A stretch of 51,953 nucleotides of DNA, taken from positions 1 through 51,953 of the forward strand of contig CAMEOO010000005.1 in assembly GCA_945929875.1 (NCBI GenBank). The letters run 5' to 3'. The translations under genes were made by a program, and so were the position numbers. Below the pieces are notes generated by a model. That model had not been told where the DNA came from. It did not search any database and saw only the letters and a program-made list of their open reading frames with translations. Each line of letters begins with the position of its first letter. Within the stretch, counting starts at the first letter, position 1. Below, piece after piece: positions 9,681 through 17,858 of the stretch. This stretch comes from an uncultured Caryophanales bacterium. GTDB taxonomy: Bacteria; Bacillota_I; Bacilli_A; RFN20; CAG-449.

Positions 9681-10136
9681 TTATTTAATTTTTGAAACAA
9701 TTAACTTGTTTCCTTCAATCCTATCAACTAGAGCATATTCACCCTGGTTAATTGCATCATCACTTTTTAAAGTCCATACGATATCTCGATATTTACCTTC
9801 TCCAAAATGATCTGCATCTACGCTTTTAATGACTAAAATTTTTTCATTGATAAGCATATCCATATTTGTTTTTAGTGTTTCTTGGTTTTTTCTTTTCTTG
9901 TACATATAAAATTGCGATACGACCACTAAAAGAGCGGAGCAAACTGCAAAGACAACAATCTGGATGTACCAAGCGGCATTGCAAATTGATAAAATCATGC
10001 TGATTAAGGCTCCCCCACCAAACCAAACGCTGACAAGTTGTTCAGTTGCAAGTTCAATAATAATTGAAAGAACAAAAACCACAAGCCATATTATTAACCA
10101 AAAAATTGATGAATCTAATAAATTTGTTAATAACAT
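9681..10136 (-). CDS. NfeD-family membrane protein
   Basis: A 151-residue protein with three hydrophobic segments (FWLIIWLVVFVLSIIIEL, LISMILSICNAAWYIQIV and VVFAVCSALLVVVSQFYMY) followed by a soluble beta-rich OB-fold-like C-terminal domain ending in DRIEGNKLIVSKIK. This is the short, protease-less NfeD form. It precedes the SPFH gene by 18 bases, the usual NfeD-stomatin arrangement. AGGAGG stands before the ATG. It probably works with the SPFH protein in membrane organisation. Confidence 0.87.
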   Translation of the reverse strand: MLLTNLLDSSIFWLIIWLVVFVLSIIIELATEQLVSVWFGGGALISMILSICNAAWYIQIVVFAVCSALLVVVSQFYMYKKRKNQETLKTNMDMLINEKILVIKSVDADHFGEGKYRDIVWTLKSDDAINQGEYALVDRIEGNKLIVSKIK

Positions 10137-10311
10137 ATTAGCCTCCTCCTAGGTAAATTGATTACCTATTGAAATTATATCATTTTTATCAATAAAAATA
10201 AATCAAAATCGAATCCAAGTAACTACAATCAATTACAATCAATAAACATCAATTTTTAATAAAAATTCGAGCTATTTTGATAATGTTTAATAAAAAAACA
10301 CAATTACTTTT

Positions 10312-10327
10312 ATGCAAGCGTTTTCTT
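10312..10327 (+). promoter_or_regulatory. Catabolite response element (cre, CcpA site)
   Basis: ATGCAAGCGTTTTCTT matches the CcpA consensus WTGNAANCGNWNNCWW at every defined position. It lies about 95 bases before the malQ start and well upstream of the best promoter, which fits catabolite control of malQ. Its position could mean activation or an upstream repression site. The match is visible in the sequence; CcpA itself is not in the window. Confidence 0.7.
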
Positions 10328-10369
10328 TTTAAAAAATGTTAAAATATTCAAAAAAAAGGATAAATTTTA

Positions 10370-10398
10370 TTGTTTTAAGTGTATCAAATATCTATAAT
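10370..10398 (+). promoter_or_regulatory. Candidate sigma-A promoter for malQ
   Basis: TTGTTT and TATAAT are separated by 17 bases. The predicted transcription start near 10405 would give a leader of under 20 bases before the malQ ATG at 10422, just including the AAGGAG ribosome binding site. Confidence 0.55.
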
Positions 10399-10421
10399 TC
10401 TAATTAAGGAGTAAAAAATTT

Positions 10422-11999
10422 ATGGAAAAAGGTTCAGGTATATTATTGCATATCTCATCATTACCATCAAAGCATGGTATTGGAACATTTGGTAAAGAAG
10501 CTCATTCTTTTATCAGATTTTTAGCGAAAAGCAAACAAAAATATTGGCAAATTTTGCCATTAAATCCAACTAGTTATGGTGATTCACCATATCAAAGTTT
10601 CTCCGCTTTTGCTTTAAACCCTTATTTTATCGATCTTGACATCTTAGTTAAAGAAGGTTTATTAACAAAAAGCGAAGTTAGAAATATTAAAGGTGGATCT
10701 AATCCTCATTATGTTGATTATGGAAAAGTCTATAATGAAAGATTCGATGTATTAAGAATCGCTTTTAAAAGAGGTTATCCTCTCTTAGAAAAAGAAATTA
10801 ATAAATTCTATCGTCAAAATAAATATTGGATTGAAGACTACGCTTGCTTTATGTTATTAAAAGGCCTTCATGGTGGAAAATCTTTCCAAGAATGGAAACG
10901 TGAATATCGCCTTCATAATAAAACCGCAGTAAGAAAAGCAAAAGAAGCAAATATCGACGAGTATAGATTTTGGATTTTTGTTCAATATGAAGCATTCAAA
11001 CAATATAAAAAATTAAAAGCTCACGCAAAACGTAAAGGGATAAAAATCATTGGCGATATGCCTATTTATGTTTCCCTTGATTCCGCTGACGTGTGGGGAC
11101 ATCCAAAATTATTTAAACTTGATAGAAATAGAAGGCCAGAAGCAGTCGCTGGCGTACCACCAGATTTCTTCTCTAGTACCGGTCAATTATGGGGAAACCC
11201 ATTATATGATTGGGATAAATTAAAGAAAACCAATTACTACTGGTGGAGAAAAAGAGTTCAATCAGCTGCAAAACTATTTGATTGTGTGAGAATCGATCAC
11301 TTCCGTGGATTTGAATCTTATTGGTCAGTTCCATTTGGAGAAAGTACTGCCGTTAATGGAAAATGGGTAAAAGGCCCAGATTACGATCTATTTGCGCATC
11401 TAGAAAAGTGTACTAAGAAATGTCAAATCATCGCTGAAGATTTAGGCGTTATCACCGATGCAGTCAAAGAATTAAAGAGAAAAACAGGATTCCCAGGAAT
11501 GAAATTGATGCAATTTGCTTTCGATGATTACGATCGTCACATGAAGGGCATCTATTACGATGATGATCCTAACGAAAGAGGTGGCGCAGATTTTTCTCAT
11601 TGTAAAACTGAGCAAGATTATAAAGAAGCTAAATTAAAGAATCCTTTCTTACCTCACAATTACGAAGAAAATTGCGTAGCGTATTTAGGAACTCACGATA
11701 ATGATGTAATGACAAATTTCATCATTGAACATCCTGAATTAAAAGCGCCAATGAAAGATTATCTTCACATTTGGAGAGATGAAGATATCCTCGATACGAT
11801 GATTGGTTCATTGATGAGAAGTAGAGCTAATGTCGTTATCTTCTCTCCTCAAGATCTTCTCCACATGGACAAATATTCTAGAATGAATACTCCAGGGGTA
11901 GCTTCAGGAAACTGGCAATTTAGAATTGACAAAAAAGATTTATCAGATGAACTTGCCACTCATTTAAGAGTGATGACTGAAGAAGCTCAAAGAGCATAA
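10422..11999 (+). CDS. malQ: 4-alpha-glucanotransferase (amylomaltase)
   Basis: A glycoside hydrolase family 77 enzyme of 525 residues, the normal bacterial length. It transfers alpha-1,4-glucan segments between maltodextrins in glycogen, starch or maltose metabolism. Family landmarks are SGILLHISSLPSKHGIGTFG at the N-terminus, GDMPIYVSLDSADVWGHP, VAGVPPDFFS (the loop over the acceptor site), the nucleophile region DCVRIDHFRGFE, the acid/base region IIAEDLGVIT, and the third carboxylate in YLGTHDNDVM. AAGGAG precedes the ATG. The gene stands alone between its own promoter/cre region and a terminator, so it is probably monocistronic and carbon-regulated. No signal peptide: cytoplasmic. Confidence 0.97.
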   Translation: MEKGSGILLHISSLPSKHGIGTFGKEAHSFIRFLAKSKQKYWQILPLNPTSYGDSPYQSFSAFALNPYFIDLDILVKEGLLTKSEVRNIKGGSNPHYVDYGKVYNERFDVLRIAFKRGYPLLEKEINKFYRQNKYWIEDYACFMLLKGLHGGKSFQEWKREYRLHNKTAVRKAKEANIDEYRFWIFVQYEAFKQYKKLKAHAKRKGIKIIGDMPIYVSLDSADVWGHPKLFKLDRNRRPEAVAGVPPDFFSSTGQLWGNPLYDWDKLKKTNYYWWRKRVQSAAKLFDCVRIDHFRGFESYWSVPFGESTAVNGKWVKGPDYDLFAHLEKCTKKCQIIAEDLGVITDAVKELKRKTGFPGMKLMQFAFDDYDRHMKGIYYDDDPNERGGADFSHCKTEQDYKEAKLKNPFLPHNYEENCVAYLGTHDNDVMTNFIIEHPELKAPMKDYLHIWRDEDILDTMIGSLMRSRANVVIFSPQDLLHMDKYSRMNTPGVASGNWQFRIDKKDLSDELATHLRVMTEEAQRA

Positions 12000-12008
12000 T
12001 GGATAATT

Positions 12009-12049
12009 AGGGCTAAAGCCAATTAAAATTTTGCATTAGCCCTTTTTTT
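12009..12049 (+). terminator. Rho-independent terminator after malQ
   Basis: AGGGCTAA pairs with TTAGCCCT around a 19-base loop and is followed directly by seven T residues. It begins 10 bases after the malQ stop. Confidence 0.85.
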
Positions 12050-12050
12050 A

Positions 12051-12079
12051 TTGCAATTTATTATCAAATAATAAATAAT
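12051..12079 (+). promoter_or_regulatory. Possible promoter for tRNA-Glu
   Basis: TTGCAA is followed after 17 bases by AATAAT, just after the malQ terminator and ten bases before the tRNA. The -35 box equals that of the tRNA-Gly promoter in this window; the -10 box is weak. Confidence 0.35.
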
Positions 12080-12088
12080 ATATACATC

Positions 12089-12165
12089 GGCCTATTGGAG
12101 AAGCGGCTTAACTCAGTGCCCTCTCAAGGCACCATTCACGGGTTCGAATCCCGTATAGGTCACCA
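12089..12165 (+). tRNA. tRNA-Glu (anticodon CTC)
   Basis: The 77-base sequence folds as a full cloverleaf. The acceptor stem GGCCTAT pairs with ATAGGTC (one G-T pair), the D stem is GAG/CTC, and the anticodon stem GTGCC/GGCAC encloses CTCTCAA, giving anticodon CTC. The T arm is ACGGG TTCGAAT CCCGT, and CCA is encoded. It reads GAG codons, which are rare in this AT-rich sequence, so it complements a tRNA-Glu(TTC) presumably elsewhere. Confidence 0.93.
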
Positions 12166-12202
12166 ATTTAATTTATTATTTTCTTTTTTTGGAGGTAGCA
12201 AA

Positions 12203-12916
12203 GTGATTAAAGCGATTTTCTTTGATTTAGATGGCACCTTACTTCCTCTTGACGAAAAAGAATTTACCAAAATATATTTTAATTTATTAAAAGAAAAAGC
12301 AAAATCATTGGGTTATGATGAAGATAAGTTTATCAAGTGCATCATTCAAACTATTTCTTTAATGTACTCTAATGATGGGAAAAAAACTAATGAGGAAGTT
12401 TTTTGGGACCACTTTTTAAACACTTTTGGTCAAGATAAAATTATAGATAAATTAGAATTTGATAATTTTTATAAAAATGAGTTTCTTAAAACAAAAATTT
12501 GTTGTAAAGATAATCCTTTAGCAAAGAAAATTGTAACTTATTGTAGAAAAAATTTTCTCTATGTTGTTCTTTCAACAAATCCAATTTTTCCTAAAATAGC
12601 TACAGAAACTAGAATGTCATTTATTTCCTTAAAAGACGAAGATTTTGATCTAGTAACCACGTATGAAAATTCCTATTTTACTAAACCAAATCCAAATTAT
12701 TTTATAGAAATATTAAAACGATTTAAATTAAATCCAGATGAAGTAATTCTATTTGGTAATAATGAACTAGAAGATTATGAATGCGCAAAAAAATGCGGGA
12801 TTAAAACATTTCTAGTTGGAGATTATATAATTAAAGATGATAGAGTAAAAGAATCTATACCTCATTATAAATTAGAAGAAATCATTAAAATATTAGATTC
12901 ATTAAAAAAGGAGTAA
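12203..12916 (+). CDS. HAD-superfamily hydrolase
   Basis: A 237-residue HAD hydrolase starting at GTG, with GGAGG seven bases upstream. A longer in-frame reading would run back through the tRNA-Glu gene and is rejected. Motif I is FFDLDGTLLPLD, motif II is VVLSTNPIF, a Lys is in FTKPNPNYF, and motif IV is ILFGNNELEDYECAKKCGI. The final motif has GNNELED where most members have GDS/ND, so the metal site is recognisable but slightly unusual. It is followed after 3 bases by the degV-family gene, with which it is probably co-transcribed. The substrate is unknown. Confidence 0.87.
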   Translation: MIKAIFFDLDGTLLPLDEKEFTKIYFNLLKEKAKSLGYDEDKFIKCIIQTISLMYSNDGKKTNEEVFWDHFLNTFGQDKIIDKLEFDNFYKNEFLKTKICCKDNPLAKKIVTYCRKNFLYVVLSTNPIFPKIATETRMSFISLKDEDFDLVTTYENSYFTKPNPNYFIEILKRFKLNPDEVILFGNNELEDYECAKKCGIKTFLVGDYIIKDDRVKESIPHYKLEEIIKILDSLKKE

Positions 12917-12919
12917 GTT

Positions 12920-13744
12920 ATGTTAAGAGTATTTGTCGATTCAGGAAGTAGCATTAAGCAAGAAGAGAAAGAAAAATATCAAGTTGAGATTATTCCATTA
13001 AAGATTATTCTAGGTGATAAAGAATACTATGATGGAATCAATTTAACAAATGAAATTTTTTACTCTTATTTGATGAATAATCAAGTTTTTCCAAAAACTT
13101 CCCTTCCATCATTAGATGATGTCGAAAAGAAAGTTAATAAATATACAAGTGATGGAGATGATGTTATTATCATTACAATCTCAAGTGAAATTTCTGGAAC
13201 TTATAATGCGATGCGTTTACTATTTGATAACAATAAAAAAGTAAGAGTTATCGATTCACGTTTAGCGGTAGGTGGAATTAGGCTTCTCGTTGATGAAATT
13301 AACACTCATCGAGATGAACCTCTTGATCAAATTATAGAAAGAGTAAATAATTTAATCCCTAGAATTGTTATTATGGCCATTCCAGAAACCTTAGAATACC
13401 TCCATAAAGGTGGACGCCTTTCTAAAATTGATTATGTATTAGGAAGCCTTCTTCACATAAAGCCTATTATTGGTTTTGAAGACGGAAAAGTTAAAATGAT
13501 TGCTAAAAAGGTTGGCTTAAAAAATTCTATGCGCTTTATTTGTGAGTCTCTTATCGATCTTGATTGCGATCCTAATTATGAAATTATTCCTTCAATGACT
13601 TATAATAAAAAGAATCTGGATTTATTAAAAGGAATGACTGATGAAAAGTTTTATCCTCAGATGAAAGTAATTGATGATTTAGACCACGCAATAGCCGCCC
13701 ATTGGGGACCAAATGCCTTTGGATATATCTTTGTAAAAAAATAA
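12920..13744 (+). CDS. DegV-family fatty-acid-binding protein
   Basis: A 274-residue DegV protein. The family binds a fatty acid between two domains and, as FakB, presents it to a fatty-acid kinase. Seen here are the N-terminal VFVDSGSSI, PLKIILGDKEYYDG, KTSLPS (the conserved binding-loop TS) and ITISSEISGTYNAM. The middle has VRVIDSRLAVGG, LEYLHKGGRLSK and LHIKPIIGFEDGKV, followed by an HWGPNAFGYIF end. No kinase gene is in the window. AAAAAGGAG precedes the ATG. The stop lies against the shared terminator at 13745. Confidence 0.93.
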   Translation: MLRVFVDSGSSIKQEEKEKYQVEIIPLKIILGDKEYYDGINLTNEIFYSYLMNNQVFPKTSLPSLDDVEKKVNKYTSDGDDVIIITISSEISGTYNAMRLLFDNNKKVRVIDSRLAVGGIRLLVDEINTHRDEPLDQIIERVNNLIPRIVIMAIPETLEYLHKGGRLSKIDYVLGSLLHIKPIIGFEDGKVKMIAKKVGLKNSMRFICESLIDLDCDPNYEIIPSMTYNKKNLDLLKGMTDEKFYPQMKVIDDLDHAIAAHWGPNAFGYIFVKK

Positions 13745-13770
13745 GTTAATCGGTTAGATTAACTTTTTTT
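13745..13770. terminator. Bidirectional terminator between converging genes
   Basis: GTTAATC and GATTAAC pair around GGTTA. On the plus strand the stem is followed by TTTTTTT, and on the minus strand by TTATTTTTTT. The hairpin forms the last codons and stop of the U32 gene, so it is coding and terminator at once. Confidence 0.7.
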
Positions 13771-14942
13771 CTTAATATTTCATATTTTTTTACTTTAAAA
13801 GGGATCTCTATTTGATAAGTAAAAAAGGTGTTATTCGCGCTTTCTACTTCATTTCCCTTTGCATCGATAATTCTATTAACAATAAAAGAAGTATTACCTC
13901 TATCAAAAGAAACTAATTCAATTTCTTCATTTTTATTAATTGGATTTTTCATAGTGATTGAAGCAAGATGAGTGTTTTCATCATAATCTATTATCATTCC
14001 TAAATAATTCTGTAAAGGTGTATTTGAAAAAGTATAAATCAAATCAAGGTGATCAGTATATCCTTTTAGCCAGCCAGATGTAGTTTGACGATTTCCACTT
14101 TCTTCAACTTCTTTAATGTAATTTGTTAATGGTTCAATTTTATTTTCATAGATATCATCAATTAACTTACGATAAGTTTTACAAACGTGAGCTAAATAAC
14201 TAATAGATTTCATTCTTCCTTCAATTTTTAAAGAGCTAACGCCAGATTCAATCAACGACTTAATAAAACTAACAGACATTAAATCCTTACTTCCAAGAAG
14301 AAACTTATTTTTTAATAATTTATTATTTTTGTAAAGATCATAATCCCATCGGCAAGGGTGAGAACAACTTCCCTTATTCGCGTCTCTTTGAGTATAGTAA
14401 TTTGAAAGAGTGCATCTTCCAGAATATGAGCAGCACATCGCTCCATGAATAAAGACTTCTACCTCTAAACTTGATTTAGAAGTGATATCTTTTATTTGTT
14501 CTAATGTGCATTCTCTTGCTAAAACTACCCTTGTAGCGCCCATGCTCTTATAAAAATCGATCATTAAATTATTTGAAGTAGATTCTTGGGTGGAAACATG
14601 TAACTCAAAAGAACATCCTAATTCTTTAGCCCTTTTCATTATATAAAGACTAGAAACGATGATTGCATCAACATTTAATGAATCTAAATCTAACAAATAT
14701 TGATCTAATAGATCTTTATCTTCATCATTAGGATAAACGTTTAAAGCGACGTAAACTTTACATTTCCTTTGATGAGCAAACTCAATTCCCTCTTTCATCT
14801 CTTCCAAAGTGAAATTATTTGATGCACTTCGTAAAGAAAATAGTTTACCGCCAATGTAGACTGCATCGGCCCCATAAAGAACATCGATTTTTAATTTTTC
14901 TAAATCCCCTGCAGGAGCAAGAAGTTCTATTTTATTCCTCAT
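13746..14942 (-). CDS. U32-family protein, large subunit-like (YrrO/TrhP type)
   Basis: A 398-residue peptidase-U32-family protein. Members of this type (YrrO in Bacillus, TrhP/YegQ in Escherichia coli) are needed for prephenate-dependent 5-hydroxylation of uridine 34 in tRNA rather than for proteolysis. Seen: ELLAPAGDLEKLKIDVLYGA at the N-terminus, VFIHGAMCCSYSGRCTLSNY and a following GSCSHPCRWDY, giving the four-Cys iron-sulfur pattern, and SLKIEGRMKSISYLA. AAGGAG precedes the start. Its start overlaps the end of the smaller U32-like gene upstream, the same pairing as yrrN-yrrO. The tRNA role is from family knowledge. Confidence 0.9.
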   Translation of the reverse strand: MRNKIELLAPAGDLEKLKIDVLYGADAVYIGGKLFSLRSASNNFTLEEMKEGIEFAHQRKCKVYVALNVYPNDEDKDLLDQYLLDLDSLNVDAIIVSSLYIMKRAKELGCSFELHVSTQESTSNNLMIDFYKSMGATRVVLARECTLEQIKDITSKSSLEVEVFIHGAMCCSYSGRCTLSNYYTQRDANKGSCSHPCRWDYDLYKNNKLLKNKFLLGSKDLMSVSFIKSLIESGVSSLKIEGRMKSISYLAHVCKTYRKLIDDIYENKIEPLTNYIKEVEESGNRQTTSGWLKGYTDHLDLIYTFSNTPLQNYLGMIIDYDENTHLASITMKNPINKNEEIELVSFDRGNTSFIVNRIIDAKGNEVESANNTFFTYQIEIPFKVKKYEILRKKVNLTD

Positions 14943-15747
14943 AGGTGTCTTTCTCCTTACTATCTAATATATATTTTTCGTTTGGATTATTAAGATAATC
15001 AAGAACTTTATAAACTATTTCTTCTTCAACAAAATTATCATCAAATAAGATGCTTTTAATATTTAAAGAGATAAATTTATCTAATTCATTAAGATGATTT
15101 TCAATATAATCAGTAAAGATATATGTTCCATTTCTATCTTCAAAAATAATGTTTTTTTGTTGTCTTTTTTGCTCCCTAATTAGATATTTATTTTTAGAGT
15201 AATATTTAGGTAAATTATATTCTTCACAGTAAGAAGAAAGAAGTTTTCTTCGAGAATAAAATAAATTACGATAAGAAAAACAAACAATTCCAACTTTATT
15301 ATTATTTTGATAGTTTTCTAATGACTTTAAAGGTAAATCTTTTGAGATATAAACTGAATCTATGCCTAAAGATAAAAAGCTCTCTAATTCCATAGCGCTA
15401 ACAATTTGAGTTTGGGAAAAATAGATCAACTTATGCTTTAAATTTAAGTTATTAAATAATTGATAGACACCTAAATCAGAAAAATAATATCCATCGCATG
15501 AATTTTCTTCTAATTCATTAATAAATCGACTTAATCTTTTTAAATCATCATTAAAATATACTCGATCAATTAGTATATAAGCTTTCTTGTTCTTCTTATG
15601 AATTTGATTAAGTAGTTCTAAGCAAGAATTATTACTTAACCCATATTTATGAAAACTAGAAAAATTCTTATTTACGAGTAAATAAGAATCAAAAATATCA
15701 TACTTTTCAATTTTCTCTTTTTTATCGATAGTAATTACTTTTTCCAT
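14932..15747 (-). CDS. U32-family protein, small subunit-like (YrrN type)
   Basis: A 271-residue protein directly upstream of, and overlapping, the larger U32 gene. Weakly conserved U32 features are visible: KAYILIDRVYFNDDL, a CDGYYFSDLGVYQL strand-helix, IYFSQTQIVSAMELES, GIDSVYISKDLPLK and VGIVCFSYRNLFYSRRKL. It lacks the multi-Cys iron-sulfur motif of its partner, as expected for the YrrN-like member. Position, size and these motifs support assignment as the partner in tRNA hydroxylation. Its start codon overlaps the stop of the aminopeptidase gene (TAATG), so it belongs to the same operon. Confidence 0.8.
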   Translation of the reverse strand: MEKVITIDKKEKIEKYDIFDSYLLVNKNFSSFHKYGLSNNSCLELLNQIHKKNKKAYILIDRVYFNDDLKRLSRFINELEENSCDGYYFSDLGVYQLFNNLNLKHKLIYFSQTQIVSAMELESFLSLGIDSVYISKDLPLKSLENYQNNNKVGIVCFSYRNLFYSRRKLLSSYCEEYNLPKYYSKNKYLIREQKRQQKNIIFEDRNGTYIFTDYIENHLNELDKFISLNIKSILFDDNFVEEEIVYKVLDYLNNPNEKYILDSKEKDTYEE

Positions 15748-16991
15748 TATTTGAATTGAGCCATAAAGTTTTCAATATCATCAATTTCCTTAATGATATC
15801 TTTTGATAAGTTTTCATTTCCTTCTTCAGTCACAAGAATATCGTCTTCAATTCTAACTCCGATACCAAGATTTTCAAAATATAGTCCTGGTTCACATGAA
15901 ATGATCATTCCTGGCTTTAACACCCCTTTATATCGTGGATAAGGATCGTGAGTATCTAAACCGATATGATGTGAAATCCCATGGAAATAATAATTATGAA
16001 TTTCATCAAATTCTTTTATTAAACCTTGTTCTAAACAACTATTGCCTAAGAAAGAAATAGTTTCATTTTGTAATTCTTTAATGCTAACTCCAGGTTTAAT
16101 TAAAGAAATAATATGTTTATTACAATTTAATACGATCGTATAGATTTTTCTTTGAAGATCATTAAATTTACCAGAAATAGGATAAGTACGGCTAATATCT
16201 GCATGGTACATATTAAACTCAGCACCTAAATCAAGTAATAATAAATCTTCCTTATTCATTTTTGCATTATTTGATCGATAATGAAGTACAGCAGCATTTT
16301 TCCCTGAAGCAGCAATGGTATCAAAAGAAGTTCGTGCATTTTTTAAATATTTGATACTACCTTCAAATACTCCTTGAGCTTGGTACTCATATTCTAAAGT
16401 TGGTAAACGTTTTAATACTTCTTGTAAAGCTAAATTAGTAACCTTGACATCTTCTTTATATAATTCGATTTCATAAGGTTTTTTTACTCCTCTTAATTCG
16501 ACGATTAAAGGATAGATATCAACAACTAATTTACTAAAATTAATTGCGTTTACTTTATCTTTCAACAAATTACCAAAATTAACTTGGCCATCAAAAGGAA
16601 TCCTTTCTAAATCTAAATATACTTTTTTAAATTTATTTGATTTGACTTTCTTTTCTAAAGTGGTCTCAAAGTTATTTACAAATTCAATATGTTCAATTCC
16701 AGATATTTCACTTGCTTCATTAGGATAAAGATAAGCGCCAATCCAACGAACTTTCAATGGATCATTTTCATAAATGAATAAAGTTTCCAAAACTTTTCCA
16801 TTAACTTTTTCAATCATTAAATAAGCATTGTCTTGGTTAATTCCAGTCAAATAGAAAAAGTTCATATTGACTTTAAAAGGATAATTTTCATCATTAGAAG
16901 TTTGTTTTAAAGCTCCTGAATATAAAACCACAAGCGAGTTATCTTCTATTAATTTTTCTAATTCTAAACGATTATTTTGATAATTATTCAT
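15747..16991 (-). CDS. Xaa-Pro aminopeptidase (M24B)
   Basis: A 414-residue aminopeptidase P-type metallopeptidase. It removes N-terminal residues preceding proline, using two metal ions. The N-terminal creatinase-like domain (VVLYSGALKQTSNDENYPFK, then FFYLTGI) is followed by the pita-bread catalytic domain. There, LLLLDLGAEFNMYHADISRT supplies two Asp ligands, FHGISHHIGLDTHD the His, IISCEPGLYFENLGIGVRIE a Glu, and EDDILVTEEG the last Glu. No signal peptide: cytoplasmic. It overlaps the mrp-like gene upstream by 8 bases and the YrrN-like gene downstream by 3. Confidence 0.94.
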   Translation of the reverse strand: MNNYQNNRLELEKLIEDNSLVVLYSGALKQTSNDENYPFKVNMNFFYLTGINQDNAYLMIEKVNGKVLETLFIYENDPLKVRWIGAYLYPNEASEISGIEHIEFVNNFETTLEKKVKSNKFKKVYLDLERIPFDGQVNFGNLLKDKVNAINFSKLVVDIYPLIVELRGVKKPYEIELYKEDVKVTNLALQEVLKRLPTLEYEYQAQGVFEGSIKYLKNARTSFDTIAASGKNAAVLHYRSNNAKMNKEDLLLLDLGAEFNMYHADISRTYPISGKFNDLQRKIYTIVLNCNKHIISLIKPGVSIKELQNETISFLGNSCLEQGLIKEFDEIHNYYFHGISHHIGLDTHDPYPRYKGVLKPGMIISCEPGLYFENLGIGVRIEDDILVTEEGNENLSKDIIKEIDDIENFMAQFK

Positions 16992-17850
16992 ATTTTAAAT
17001 TCTCCAAATCTATAATCATATCTACTACTTCATCTAAATATTTATCGTCTGATTCTTCAATTCTTCCAGAGTCGATAAGGCTAGTTAGTTTGCTATCGAA
17101 AGGAATTTGTCCTAAACATTCGTATCCATATTTCTCTTTGAAAACTTTTTCATCATTTTTTCCATAAATGTAAATTTTTTCATCACAATTTGGACAAACG
17201 ACATAAGACATATTTTCAACAATTCCTAAAACTGGTATTCTCATTGCTTCAACCATGTGTAAAGATTTCTTAACGATCATGGAAACTAAATCTTGAGGAG
17301 TAGTAACCATAATTACTCCATCTAGAGGAAACGATTGGAAAGTGGTTAAACTAACATCGCCAGTTCCAGGAGGCATATCAATTAATAAGACGTCTAATTT
17401 CCCCCAATTAACATCTTTATAAAATTGTGTCAATAAACTACAAATTAACGAGCCTCGCCAAATAATAGGATCATCTTCATTTTCTAATAACATATTAGAA
17501 GAAATTATTTTAATTCCTGATTTTGTTATTGCCGGATTAATCAAATTATTTTCTTGGTAAGCAAATTCGTGAATATTGAAGGCTTTAGGAATGCTAGGTC
17601 CGGTGATGTCACCATCTAAAATTCCAACCTTTAATCCTTCTTTACTTAACTTAGAAGCAATCAAGGAAGTCACTAAAGATTTACCTACTCCACCTTTTCC
17701 TGAAAGAACTCCAATCACTAATTTAATTTTTGATTGATCATTTATTTTAACTTTTAAATCTTGCTTTTTATGTGAGCAAGAAGAACAATCTCCTGAACAT
17801 GAAGAACAAGATGAGCATTCTTCACTTTGACACTTTTCATTTTCGCTCAT
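16984..17850 (-). CDS. mrp: Mrp/NBP35-family P-loop ATPase with Cys-rich N-terminus
   Basis: A 288-residue iron-sulfur-carrier ATPase. GKGGVGKS (Walker A with the deviant Lys) and LLIDMPPGTGDVSLT (Walker B/switch region) identify the Mrp/ApbC family. CPNC near the C-terminus (CPNCDEKIYIYG) is the CxxC that bridges a 4Fe-4S cluster in the dimer. The N-terminus carries six Cys at residues 7, 12, 15, 18, 22 and 25, alternating with Ser, so it may bind a further cluster or metal. That tail recalls the N-terminal ferredoxin-like cluster of Nbp35 but not its exact spacing. GAGGT precedes the ATG. Likely role: iron-sulfur cluster assembly. Confidence 0.92.
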   Translation of the reverse strand: MSENEKCQSEECSSCSSCSGDCSSCSHKKQDLKVKINDQSKIKLVIGVLSGKGGVGKSLVTSLIASKLSKEGLKVGILDGDITGPSIPKAFNIHEFAYQENNLINPAITKSGIKIISSNMLLENEDDPIIWRGSLICSLLTQFYKDVNWGKLDVLLIDMPPGTGDVSLTTFQSFPLDGVIMVTTPQDLVSMIVKKSLHMVEAMRIPVLGIVENMSYVVCPNCDEKIYIYGKNDEKVFKEKYGYECLGQIPFDSKLTSLIDSGRIEESDDKYLDEVVDMIIDLENLKYE

Positions 17851-17858
17851 AAACTACC

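Noticed and set aside
12095-12202. N-terminal extension of the HAD gene at 12203
   Set aside because: The extension is translated through the tRNA-Glu gene, and a GTG with a strong ribosome binding site lies at 12203.
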